DNA from: TMP-86 sp044226865 | GTDB lineage: Bacteria > Pseudomonadota > Gammaproteobacteria > Steroidobacterales > Steroidobacteraceae | Reading direction: 5' to 3' | NCBI GenBank assembly: GCA_044226865.1 | Contig: JBGAGE010000002.1 | Coordinates: 561,171-625,170 of the forward strand | DNA length: 64,000 nucleotides | In this document: one piece after another, positions 25,307 to 34,314 of the stretch | How positions within the stretch are numbered: position 1 is the first letter of the stretch | How the letters are laid out: the number at the start of each line of letters is the position of its first letter | The notes under the pieces: generated by a model | Database searches by the model: none | Seen by the model: the letters and a program-made list of their open reading frames with translations, nothing else | Told to the model about the DNA's origin: nothing | Translations under genes and position numbers: made by a program

Positions 25307-25618
25307 TCAGTTCAGCTTGATCTGCACGTCGACGCCGGCCGGCAATTCCAGCTTCATCAGCGCATCGACGGTCTTGTCGGTGGGATTCAGGATGTCCATC
25401 AGGCGCTTGTGCGTGCGGATCTCGAATTGATCGCGCGCGTCCTTGTCGCCATGCGGGGCGACCAGCACGGTGAAGCGCTCCATCTTGATGGGCAAGGGCA
25501 CCGGGCCCTTGACCGTCGCGCCCGTGCGCTTGGCGGTGTCGACGATTTCCCGCGCGGACTTGTCGATCAGGCGATGATCGAAAGCCTTGAGGCGGATGCG
25601 AATATTTTGATTAGCCAT
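25307..25618 (-). CDS. rpsJ: 30S ribosomal protein S10 / NusE
   Basis: S10 is a small-subunit head protein and, as NusE, partners NusB in antitermination and NusG in transcription-translation coupling. The 103-residue protein begins MANQNIRIRLKAFDHRLID and has the GPVPLPIKMERFTVL and RTHKRLMDI segments of the family. It is the last ribosomal gene of the rpsL-rpsG-fusA-tuf run, and its normal downstream neighbour rplC is about 15 kb away. The ATG is preceded by AGGAAC and by a repetitive leader (25632-25722). Confidence 0.97.
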   Translation of the reverse strand: MANQNIRIRLKAFDHRLIDKSAREIVDTAKRTGATVKGPVPLPIKMERFTVLVAPHGDKDARDQFEIRTHKRLMDILNPTDKTVDALMKLELPAGVDVQIKLN

Positions 25619-25631
25619 TTTTAATGTTCCT

Positions 25632-25697
25632 AGGGGCTTCGCCCCAACTTTCCAGGGGCTTCGCCCCAACTTTCCAGGGGCTTCGCCCCAACTTTCA
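25632..25697. repeat. Three tandem 22-base hairpin repeats upstream of rpsJ
   Basis: Units at 25632-25653, 25654-25675 and 25676-25697 are identical except for one base at the end of the third. Each holds a GGGGC-TTC-GCCCC mini-hairpin followed by AACTTTCC. In the rpsJ mRNA leader they give three equal hairpins in series immediately before the ribosome site. The number of units is likely to vary between strains by slippage. Confidence 0.9.
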
Positions 25698-25698
25698 A

Positions 25699-25722
25699 CC
25701 GGGGTCGCTTACGCGACCCCGG
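25699..25722. repeat. 10-bp perfect hairpin in the tuf-rpsJ spacer
   Basis: CCGGGGTCGC and GCGACCCCGG flank a 4-base TTAC loop. With the preceding AACTTTCAA it forms a module also found between rplL and rpoB (59608-59654). No U-tract follows on the transcribed strand, so it is probably a processing, stability or pausing element rather than a terminator. This role is inferred. Confidence 0.75.
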
Positions 25723-25738
25723 CCTTGGATGCTAAGAA

Positions 25739-26929
<1,191 letters not shown>

Positions 26930-26961
26930 TGGCGTTACCTCTCAATTGAAAGCGTTAAGGA

Positions 26962-29055
26962 TCAAGAAGCCTTCTTCAACACGGCTTCGGCGACGTTGCT
27001 CGGCACTTCCATGTACTTGGCGAATTCCATGGTGTACGTGGCGCGTCCCTGGCTCATCGAGCGCATGGACGTGGAATACTGGAACATCTCGGCCAACGGC
27101 ACTTCGGCCGTGACCACCTTGCCGGACGGGCTGTCTTCCATGCCCATGATCTGACCGCGACGGCGGTTCAAATCACCGACGATGTCGCCGAAGTAATCCT
27201 CGGGCGTGACCACCTCGACCTTCATGATGGGCTCGAGCAGCACGGGCTTGGCCTTGCGGAAGCCCTCCCTGAAGCCCATCGACGCGGCGATCTTGAAGGC
27301 CATCTCGTTGGAGTCGACATCGTGGAAGGAACCGTCGAAGGCGGTGACCTTCACGTCCACGATCGGGTAGCCGGCGATGACGCCGGTCTGCACCGCTTCC
27401 TGAATGCCCTTGTCGATGGCCGGGATGAACTCGCGGGGAACGGCACCGCCGACGATGCCGTTGACGAACTCGTAGCCCTTGCCCTGCTCCAACGGCTCGA
27501 GCTTCAGCCACACGTGGCCGTACTGGCCGCGGCCGCCGGACTGGCGGATGAACTTGCCTTCGGATTCCACCTTGGCGCGGATGGTTTCGCGGTAGGCCAC
27601 CTGCGGCTTGCCCACGTTGGCATCCACCTTGAACTCGCGCTTCATGCGATCGACGATGATTTCCAGGTGCAGTTCGCCCATGCCGGCGATGATGGTCTGG
27701 CCGGACTCTTGATCCGTGTGCACGCGGAAGGAAGGGTCTTCCTTCGCCAGGCGCTGCAGCGCGAGGCCCATTTTTTCCTGGTCGACCTTGGTGCGCGGCT
27801 CCACCGCCACCGAGATCACGGGCTCGGGGAATTCCATCTTCTCCAGGATGATGACCTTGCCTTCGGTGGTGAGCGTGTCACCCGTGGTCACATCCTTCAG
27901 GCCCACGGCCGCGGCGATGTCGCCGGCGCGCACTTCCTTGATCTCCGAGCGGTCGCTGGCATGCATCTGCAGCAGGCGCCCGATGCGCTCGCTGCGGTTC
28001 TTGTTCGGCACGTAGACGGCATCGCCGGAATTGAGCGTGCCGGAGTAGACGCGGAAGAAGGTGAGATTGCCGACGAAGGGATCGTTCAGGATCTTGAACG
28101 CCAGCGCCGCAAACGGCGCATTGTCATCGGCGGGGCGCGTCATCGGCTCGCCGCTCTCGCTCTGGCCCTTCACCGGCGGCATTTCCGTCGGCGCCGGCAT
28201 GTACTCCACCACGGCATCCAGCACGGCCTGCACGCCTTTGTTCTTGAAGGCGGAGCCGCAGGTGACCAGGCAGATTTCATTCTTGATGGCGCGCGCGCGC
28301 AGGCCGCGCTTAATCTCGTCGTCCGTCAGCGTGCTGCCTTCCAGATACTTGTTAAGCAGCGCCTCATCGCCTTCGGCAGCTGCTTCGATCATCTTGCCGC
28401 GCCATTCCTCGCAGGCCGCCTTCATGTCGGCGGGAATCTCGCGGTATTCGAACTTCATGCCCTGGGTTTCATCGTCCCACCAGATGGCCTTCATCTTGAT
28501 GAGGTCGACCACGCCGCTGAAGGCATCTTCTGCGCCGATGGGCAATTGGATGGGCACGGGATTGCCGCGCAGACGCGAGCGGATCTGGTCCACGCAGCGC
28601 AGGAAGTCGGCGCCGGCGCGGTCCATCTTGTTGACGAAGGCGATGCGCGGCACGCCGTATTTGTTCATCTGCCGCCACACCGTCTCCGACTGCGGCTGCA
28701 CGCCGGAGACCGCGCAGTACACGGCGATGGCGGAATCCAGCACGCGCAAGGAGCGCTCCACCTCGATGGTGAAGTCGACGTGGCCGGGGGTATCGATGAT
28801 GTTGATGCGATGTTCGGGGAAGCTCTTGTCCATCCCCTTCCAGAAGCAGGTGGTGGCCGCGGCGGTGATGGTGATGCCGCGCTCCTGCTCCTGCTCCATG
28901 TAGTCCATCACGGCCGCGCCGTCATGAACCTCGCCGATCTTGTGGGAGACGCCCGTGTAGAACAGGATGCGCTCGGTGGCCGTGGTCTTGCCCGCATCGA
29001 TGTGCGCGGAGATGCCGATGTTTCGGTATCTCTCGATGGGAGTCGTTCTAGCCAC
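26962..29055 (-). CDS. fusA: Elongation factor G
   Basis: EF-G is the translocase GTPase. The 697-residue protein has the G1 loop AHIDAGKTTATE, DTPGHVDF, NKMDRAGADF and the C-terminal domains IV and V. I chose the GTG at 29055, giving (M)ARTTPIERYRNIGIS, because it matches the universal EF-G start and has GAGGAA 6 bases upstream; longer upstream reading has no similarity. It lies 58 bases after rpsG. Confidence 0.97.
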   Translation of the reverse strand: MARTTPIERYRNIGISAHIDAGKTTATERILFYTGVSHKIGEVHDGAAVMDYMEQEQERGITITAAATTCFWKGMDKSFPEHRINIIDTPGHVDFTIEVERSLRVLDSAIAVYCAVSGVQPQSETVWRQMNKYGVPRIAFVNKMDRAGADFLRCVDQIRSRLRGNPVPIQLPIGAEDAFSGVVDLIKMKAIWWDDETQGMKFEYREIPADMKAACEEWRGKMIEAAAEGDEALLNKYLEGSTLTDDEIKRGLRARAIKNEICLVTCGSAFKNKGVQAVLDAVVEYMPAPTEMPPVKGQSESGEPMTRPADDNAPFAALAFKILNDPFVGNLTFFRVYSGTLNSGDAVYVPNKNRSERIGRLLQMHASDRSEIKEVRAGDIAAAVGLKDVTTGDTLTTEGKVIILEKMEFPEPVISVAVEPRTKVDQEKMGLALQRLAKEDPSFRVHTDQESGQTIIAGMGELHLEIIVDRMKREFKVDANVGKPQVAYRETIRAKVESEGKFIRQSGGRGQYGHVWLKLEPLEQGKGYEFVNGIVGGAVPREFIPAIDKGIQEAVQTGVIAGYPIVDVKVTAFDGSFHDVDSNEMAFKIAASMGFREGFRKAKPVLLEPIMKVEVVTPEDYFGDIVGDLNRRRGQIMGMEDSPSGKVVTAEVPLAEMFQYSTSMRSMSQGRATYTMEFAKYMEVPSNVAEAVLKKAS

Positions 29056-29113
29056 GATGAGTTCCTCGTTGCAGCGGCCCGCGGACCGCTCATGCGGCTC
29101 GCGGGACCTCAGC

Positions 29114-29593
29114 TCACCAGCGGTAGTGCGCGAAGGCCTTGTTGGCCTCCGCCATTCGATGCGTGTCCTCGCGCTTGCGTACCGCAGCGCCACGATTTTC
29201 CGATGCCTCGAGCAACTCGGCAGCCAGGCGATGCGCCATGGACTTCTCGCTGCGGTCAGCCGCGGCCTCGATCACCCAGCGCATGGCGAGCGTCTGGCGG
29301 CGATTGGCGCGCACTTCCACCGGCACCTGGTAGGTGGCGCCGCCGACGCGACGCGACTTCACCTCGACCACGGGCTTGACGTTGTCGAGCGCGGTCTGCA
29401 GCACGTTGATGGCTTCACCGCCGCCGCGGCCGGTCTTCTCACCGATGCGGTCGATGGCGCCGTAGACGATTTTTTCCGCTGCCGACTTCTTGCCACGTTC
29501 CATCACCATGTTGATGAACTTGGCGAGCATGTCATTGCCGAACTTGGGGTCGGGCAGGATGTGACGTTGGGGGGCTGCGGATCTACGCGACAT
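29114..29593 (-). CDS. rpsG: 30S ribosomal protein S7
   Basis: S7 starts assembly of the 30S head and, in E. coli, represses the str operon in the rpsL-rpsG region. The 159-residue protein begins MSRRSAAPQRHILPDPKFG and contains the conserved GGATYQVPVEVRANRRQTLA segment. It starts 15 bases after rpsL, leaving less room than the roughly 100 bases that hold the S7 operator in E. coli. Confidence 0.97.
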   Translation of the reverse strand: MSRRSAAPQRHILPDPKFGNDMLAKFINMVMERGKKSAAEKIVYGAIDRIGEKTGRGGGEAINVLQTALDNVKPVVEVKSRRVGGATYQVPVEVRANRRQTLAMRWVIEAAADRSEKSMAHRLAAELLEASENRGAAVRKREDTHRMAEANKAFAHYRW

Positions 29594-29608
29594 GTCTGGT
29601 TCTCTCTC

Positions 29609-29983
29609 TTACTTCTTGGGGCGCTTGGCGCCGTACTTGGAGCGGCCTTGCTTGCGATCGCCCACGCCGGCGCAGTCCAGCGCGCCGCGCACCGTGTGAT
29701 AACGCACACCGGGGAGATCCTTGACGCGGCCGCCACGGATCAGCACCACCGAGTGCTCCTGCAGGTTGTGACCTTCGCCACCGATGTAGCTGGAGACTTC
29801 ATAGCCGTTGGTGAGACGCACGCGGCACACTTTCCGCAACGCGGAGTTGGGCTTCTTCGGCGTGGTGGTGTACACGCGGGTGCACACGCCGCGCTTCTGC
29901 GGCGATGCCGCCAGAGCGGGCACCTTGGATTTCCACGCCGGTTCTTTGCGGCCGGTGCGAATCAACTGACTGGTAGTCGCCAT
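29609..29983 (-). CDS. rpsL: 30S ribosomal protein S12
   Basis: S12 lies at the decoding centre and controls accuracy. The 124-residue protein begins MATTSQLIRTGRKEPAWKSK. Lys43 in TTPKKPNSALRK and the VKDLPGVRYH loop carry wild-type residues, so no classical streptomycin-resistance change is visible. I chose the ATG at 29983, with AAGG 6 bases upstream. It is the first gene of the str-type unit and has its own promoter at 30093-30121. Confidence 0.97.
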   Translation of the reverse strand: MATTSQLIRTGRKEPAWKSKVPALAASPQKRGVCTRVYTTTPKKPNSALRKVCRVRLTNGYEVSSYIGGEGHNLQEHSVVLIRGGRVKDLPGVRYHTVRGALDCAGVGDRKQGRSKYGAKRPKK

Positions 29984-30004
29984 ACGTACCTTGTTTGAAT
30001 AATC

Positions 30005-30034
30005 AAAAATACAGGCCGCCTTCGCAGGCGGCCT
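30005..30034 (-). terminator. Attenuator-like hairpin in the rpsL leader
   Basis: On the minus strand a perfect 9-bp stem (AGGCCGCCT / AGGCGGCCT, 4-base loop, 30013-30034) is followed by GTATTTTTG (down to 30005). It has the shape of an intrinsic terminator but lies between the rpsL promoter and the rpsL start. It could attenuate the str unit, or stop read-through from the upstream regulator gene while the strong promoter partly overrides it. Confidence 0.55.
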
Positions 30035-30092
30035 TTGGATATTAAGAGTGTGCGCCGCACGGGTATGAGGTGCCGGGCGACAAAGGCCGACG

Positions 30093-30121
30093 ATTGTAGG
30101 AACCGGACCCCGCGAAGTCAA
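30093..30121 (-). promoter_or_regulatory. Sigma70-type promoter for rpsL-rpsG-fusA-tuf-rpsJ
   Basis: On the minus strand, TTGACT (30116-30121), a 17-base spacer and TACAAT (30093-30098) are a near-consensus promoter with optimal spacing. The predicted start near 30086 leaves a leader of about 100 bases before rpsL. Confidence 0.78.
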
Positions 30122-30186
30122 GGTGGATGGTGCGATGCAGCATCAGTTAAGTGGTCGGCGATGCTTCCGGGACGGCGCCCTCCGCC

Positions 30187-30984
30187 CTACCCGACCCCGT
30201 CGTCCGCCCCCACTTTCAGGCGTGACAGATAAGCCCGCACCGGCTCGCGATATCCCTCGCTGCTGGTCACCGTGCGCCCGCCATTCAATACCAGGATGAA
30301 ATCCCCGCGCGGCGTGCGGCTCACCTCGCGCAGGTGGTTCATGTTGATCAGGCAGGAGCGGCTGATCCGCAGCATGGGTTCGCTCTGCAGCGCCTTTTCC
30401 GCCTGCGCCAGGGTGCTGCGCACATGGAAGCTCTCGCGCCCCACGGCCAGTTTGACGTAATTGCGGTCGGCTTCGAGCAATTCCACCTGCGCGACATCCA
30501 GCATGTGCATGCGCCCGCCGGATTCGGCCATGACACGTGGCCGGCCATCTCCCATGCCCCGCGCCGTGCGCTCCAGGCGCGCCAGGAGCGCCGCCAACTC
30601 GCCCTGCCGCTCACCGCGGCTCGACGCCGCCGCCCGCCGCTGCACCCGCTCCAGGGTCTTCTGGAAGCGCTCCTCGTCGAAGGGCTTGAGCAGATAATCG
30701 GTCGCGCTGACCTCGAAGGCCTCCAGCGCATAGTGGTCATACGCGGTGACGAAGACGATGCAAGGCAGTGTGTCGGGATCCAGTTGCCGCGCCAGCGACA
30801 AGCCCGTCATGCCCTCCATCTGGATGTCCAGGAACAGCAGGTCCGGCGCCTGCGCACGGATTGCCTCGAGCGCCGCACGCGGATCGCCGTATTCCCCCAG
30901 CAGCGTCAATTGCGGGGAACGCTCGCAGTATTCGCGCAGGGCGCGGCGCGCGGCCGGCTCGTCATCGACGATGATCACCTTCAC
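30187..30984 (-). CDS. LytTR-family response regulator
   Basis: The 265-residue protein has a receiver domain (MKVIIVDDEPAARRAL; phospho-acceptor Asp in LLFLDIQMEG; conserved Thr/Lys in FVTAYDHYALEAF and YLLKPFDEERF) and a C-terminal LytTR DNA-binding domain (VELLEADRNYVKL; RSCLINMNHLREV). Such regulators pair with sensor kinases of the LytS/YehU type, one of which lies 27 bases upstream but is frameshifted. The gene ends 66 bases before the rpsL promoter. Confidence 0.93.
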   Translation of the reverse strand: MKVIIVDDEPAARRALREYCERSPQLTLLGEYGDPRAALEAIRAQAPDLLFLDIQMEGMTGLSLARQLDPDTLPCIVFVTAYDHYALEAFEVSATDYLLKPFDEERFQKTLERVQRRAAASSRGERQGELAALLARLERTARGMGDGRPRVMAESGGRMHMLDVAQVELLEADRNYVKLAVGRESFHVRSTLAQAEKALQSEPMLRISRSCLINMNHLREVSRTPRGDFILVLNGGRTVTSSEGYREPVRAYLSRLKVGADDGVG

Positions 30985-31011
30985 GGGCGGTGCCTTCGAA
31001 AAAGCCGCCGC

Positions 31012-32161
31012 TCAGCGCGCCGGGAGACTGGCATCGCGCAGCTGCGGCAGGATGATTTCCGCGCACCATACACCGCCCTCGCCGGCGCGTGAACTGCAGC
31101 TGGCGCGATCGCCGAACTGCACCGCCAGGCGCTCGCGCACATTGCGGATGCCGATGCCCTCGCCCCGCGTGGCGGCCGTCCCTGCCGCCGTGTTCACCAC
31201 CAGCAGGTGCAGGTCATCGCCTTGCAGGCGCGCTTCCAGGCGCACGGACACGGGACCATCGTGTCCGGCGAGCCCGTGCACCACGGCGTTCTCCACCAGC
31301 GGTTGCAGGATGAGGCTGGGCACCCACAGCGCCGGCAGCGAATCCCGTTGCGGCAGGAGCACGCTCAGGCGGTCGGCAAAGCGTTGCTGCTGCAATTCCA
31401 GGTACAGACGCGCGAACTGGAATTCATCCGCCAGGGTGGAAAAATCCCGCTCGCCGGCGCGCAGCAGGCGGCGCAGCAGATCGCCCAGCTTCACGATCAT
31501 GGCTTGCGCGGCCTTGGGCTCCCAGCCGATCTGCCCATGGATGGCATGCAGCAGGTTGAACAGGGTGTGCGGGGAGAGCTGCATGCGCAGCGCCGCAAGC
31601 CGCGCCGAACTCGCGCTCCAGTTGCGACACCTGCAACTGCGAGGCGGTGTAGCGCCGGTACAGGGAAAACCCCGTGACCAGTGCAAGGCCGAATCCGTAG
31701 GCGAGGAACATGTTGGTGGCGCTCGCCAGCCACAGCGGCAGGTTGGAGCGGCCGAACCAATCCGACCAGCCCATGCCCGCCCCATTCGTGCCGTGCATGT
31801 CGTGCTGGCCGAGCAGGATCTGCGCACCCGCCAGGGCGGGCGAGCCCAGCACCGCGAAGCCGAGCGCAACGAGCAGTTGCATGACCAGCGTCGGCAACAA
31901 CGGGCGCCAGCCGATGCGCAACGAGGCCCACACGCTGGCCACCAGCGCGGGATACAGGAGCGCATGCTGCACGGCGCGCGCATCCCAGGGCGCGAAATAA
32001 TGTTCCTCGGACATGGCGCCGAAGCCCGCGTTCATGCCCGCCGCGTACAGGATGTTGGAGAGCATCACGTACAGCCAATAGCCGGTGAGGATGGCCAGCA
32101 GCGGACGAAAATCATCGCCGCGGTGTCCGGCTTGCCCGCTCATGTCGTATGTGTCCTGCAT
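31012..32161 (-). pseudogene. LytS/YehU-type sensor histidine kinase, split by a frameshift
   Basis: The N-terminal half (from 32161) encodes several membrane helices (LAILTGYWLYVMLSNILYA, LVMQLLVALGFAVLG, LAYGFGLALVTGFSLY) and runs to SQLEREFGA. The continuation is in another frame, beginning near ARLAALRMQLSPHTLFNLLH, which holds the phospho-acceptor His. It then has the N box (LILQPLVENAVVHGL) and the G box (GEGIGIRNVRERL) through to 31012. Removing one base between about 31595 and 31615 would restore a single protein of about 382 residues. Either the gene is inactivated or there is a base-call error. Its response regulator partner is intact. Confidence 0.82.
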
Positions 32162-32337
32162 GCCGCTAGGTTACGGCATGGGCGCAGGATTTCGAGGCAT
32201 CCGGGCGCCGGCGGGGACGAACTCGTGAACCGCAGGGACGAGTCCGAGGCCCGCCGGCAGATTCGCACCCCCCGGATCGCGTTTCATGACGCCATGCCCG
32301 CTTGGGGCTTCGACACCCACCCAGACAGGAGACTGAC

Positions 32338-32688
32338 ATGAACTACAGCTTTCGTTCCCTCACCGGCCGTGCCGCCGCGATTGCGCTGGCCGCCGCCCTC
32401 ACCGCCGTTTCGGCCGGCACCGCCCTGGCCGCGCCGGCCGCAGAGGATGCGCCCTCCACGACCGTGCGCTACGGCGATCTGAACCTGGCCACCGAAAAGG
32501 GCGCGCGCATCTTGTTCCGGCGCATCTCGAATGCCGCGAAGCAGGTGTGCCCGGACGCCGACTATCGCGACCTGTCGAGCCAGGTGCGCGCACGCACCTG
32601 CCAGAAGGAAGCGGTCGAGCGTGCCGTTCGCGAGGTGAAGAGCCCGCACCTCGCGGCCCTGTTCGCCAAAGCACACCGGCAGGGCTGA
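32338..32688 (+). CDS. UrcA-family exported protein
   Basis: The 116-residue protein has a signal peptide (MNYSFRSLTGRAAAIALAAAL...) and the UrcA-family core TVRYGDLNLATEKGARILFR with two cysteines in VCPDADYRDLSS and RARTCQKEAVERAV. The function of the family is not known; it is common in Sphingomonadales, Caulobacterales and some gammaproteobacteria. The start has AGGAG 6 bases upstream, and a strong terminator follows, so it is a single-gene unit. Confidence 0.85.
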   Translation: MNYSFRSLTGRAAAIALAAALTAVSAGTALAAPAAEDAPSTTVRYGDLNLATEKGARILFRRISNAAKQVCPDADYRDLSSQVRARTCQKEAVERAVREVKSPHLAALFAKAHRQG

Positions 32689-32701
32689 CCGTGGTGCATG
32701 A

Positions 32702-32740
32702 GCCGGCGCCATGCGAAGACGCATGCGCCGGCCTTTTTTT
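32702..32740 (+). terminator. Intrinsic terminator of the UrcA-family gene
   Basis: A long GC stem (GCCGGCGC.ATGCG pairing with CGCATGCGCCGGC, loop AAGA) is followed directly by seven T residues on the plus strand. It begins 14 bases after the stop of the UrcA-family gene. Confidence 0.9.
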
Positions 32741-32787
32741 GAATGTCGATCAGGGCGCGGCGCGGCGGCGCTGCGCCGGGCGCGGCC

Positions 32788-34314
32788 TCAACGCATCGTG
32801 GGCATGACGAAGGCCGCCTCGCCCTCGGGCGGGGCCGGCCATCGTTGCGTCACGGCCTTCATGCGCGAATAGAAGCGCACGCCTTCCATGCCATAGATGT
32901 GGTGGTCGCCGAACAGCGAATTGCGCCAGCCGCCGAAACTGTAGAAGGCCATGGGCACGGGAATGGCGACGTTCACGCCCACCATGCCCACTTCGATCTC
33001 GTGCGTGAACTTGCGCGCCACTTCGCCGCTGCGCGTGAAGATGCTGGTGCCGTTGGCGAAGGAATGATGGTTGATGAGGTCCACGGCCGCCTGCAGCGAG
33101 GGCACGCGCACCACGCACAGCACGGGGCCGAAGATCTCCTCGCGATAGATGCGCATCTCGGGCCTGACCTTGTCGAACAGGCAGGCGCCCATGAAAAAGC
33201 CCTTGAGCTTGGCCAGTTCGGCTGCGTTGCGGCCGTCCACCGCCAGTACGGCCCCTTCCTGCACACCGAGGTCGATGTAGCTCTTCACCTTGTCGCGATG
33301 TTGCGCCGTGACCAGCGGGCCCATCTCCGTGTCCGGCAGGTCGGGCGCGCCCATGCGCAAGGTCGTGAGGCGCTTGCCGATGCGCGCGATCAATTCATCC
33401 GCGAGCTTGTCGCCAACGGCGACCGCGACCGAGATCGCCATGCAGCGCTCGCCGGCGGAACCATACGCCGCACCCACCAGGGCCTCGACGGTCTGGTCAA
33501 GGTCCGCATCCGGCATCACCACCATGTGATTCTTGGCGCCGCCCAGCGCCTGCACGCGCTTGCCATTGGCATTGCCGGTCTGATGGATGTGACGGGCGAT
33601 GGGCGTGGAGCCGACGAAACTGACGGCAGCGACGGCCGGGTGCGACAGCAAGGCATCCACGGCTTCCTTGTCGCCGTTGACGACGTTGAACACGCCGTTG
33701 GGCAGGCCGGCCTGCTTGAGCAGTTCGGCAAGCAGCAGGCCGGGGGAAGGATCGCGCTCGGAGGGCTTCAACACGAAGGTGTTGCCGCAGGCGAGGGCCA
33801 CGGGAAACATCCACATCGGCACCATCACCGGGAAATTGAAAGGGGTGATGCCCACCGCCACGCCCACCGGCTGGCGCATGCTGTAGCTGTCGATGCCGGT
33901 ACCGACATCGTCGCTGTACTCGCCCTTGAGCAAATGCGGAATGCCGCAGGCGAACTCGACGACTTCGAGGCCGCGGGTGACTTCACCGCGCGCATCGCTC
34001 ACGGTCTTGCCGTGTTCCTTCGAGATGAGCCGGGCCAGCTCATCCGCGCGCGCCTCGGCCAATTCCTTGAACTTCGACAGGATGCGCGCGCGGCGCAAGG
34101 CAGGCGTGGCCGCCCAGCCGGGGAATGCGGCCGCGGCGGATTTCACCGCCGCGTCCACCAGCGCGGTGTCGGCCAGCGCAAGGCGCGCCTGCACGAGCCC
34201 GGTGGCCGGATTGAACACCTCGCTGGTGCGTGTCTGCGCGGGATTCACGGGGGCGCCATCCAGCCAGTGGCCGATGGTGGGAATGAGGGACTGGATATTG
34301 GGTTGGCTGCTCAT
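32788..34314 (-). CDS. mmsA: Methylmalonate-semialdehyde dehydrogenase (CoA-acylating)
   Basis: The enzyme oxidises malonate or methylmalonate semialdehyde with CoA and NAD to acetyl- or propionyl-CoA in valine, thymine, beta-alanine and inositol breakdown. The 508-residue protein has Asn160 in ITPFNFP, the NAD-binding FVGSTPIARHI segment and catalytic Cys291 in GSAGERCMA. I chose the ATG at 34314, which overlaps the hutI stop by 4 bases, so it is translated together with hutI. That pairing is unusual: histidine degradation does not use this enzyme. Confidence 0.92.
   Translation of the reverse strand: MSSQPNIQSLIPTIGHWLDGAPVNPAQTRTSEVFNPATGLVQARLALADTALVDAAVKSAAAAFPGWAATPALRRARILSKFKELAEARADELARLISKEHGKTVSDARGEVTRGLEVVEFACGIPHLLKGEYSDDVGTGIDSYSMRQPVGVAVGITPFNFPVMVPMWMFPVALACGNTFVLKPSERDPSPGLLLAELLKQAGLPNGVFNVVNGDKEAVDALLSHPAVAAVSFVGSTPIARHIHQTGNANGKRVQALGGAKNHMVVMPDADLDQTVEALVGAAYGSAGERCMAISVAVAVGDKLADELIARIGKRLTTLRMGAPDLPDTEMGPLVTAQHRDKVKSYIDLGVQEGAVLAVDGRNAAELAKLKGFFMGACLFDKVRPEMRIYREEIFGPVLCVVRVPSLQAAVDLINHHSFANGTSIFTRSGEVARKFTHEIEVGMVGVNVAIPVPMAFYSFGGWRNSLFGDHHIYGMEGVRFYSRMKAVTQRWPAPPEGEAAFVMPTMR

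Noticed and set aside
25632..25697. CRISPR-like array
   Set aside because: There are only three 22-base units with no unique spacers and no cas genes; the units are contiguous hairpins in an mRNA leader.
31424..31983. Two separate proteins in the overlapping frames of the LytS/YehU-type kinase
   Set aside because: Kinase similarity passes from one frame to the other near 31600-31615; outside its own half each frame shows only low-complexity sequence, so one frameshifted gene is the simpler reading.
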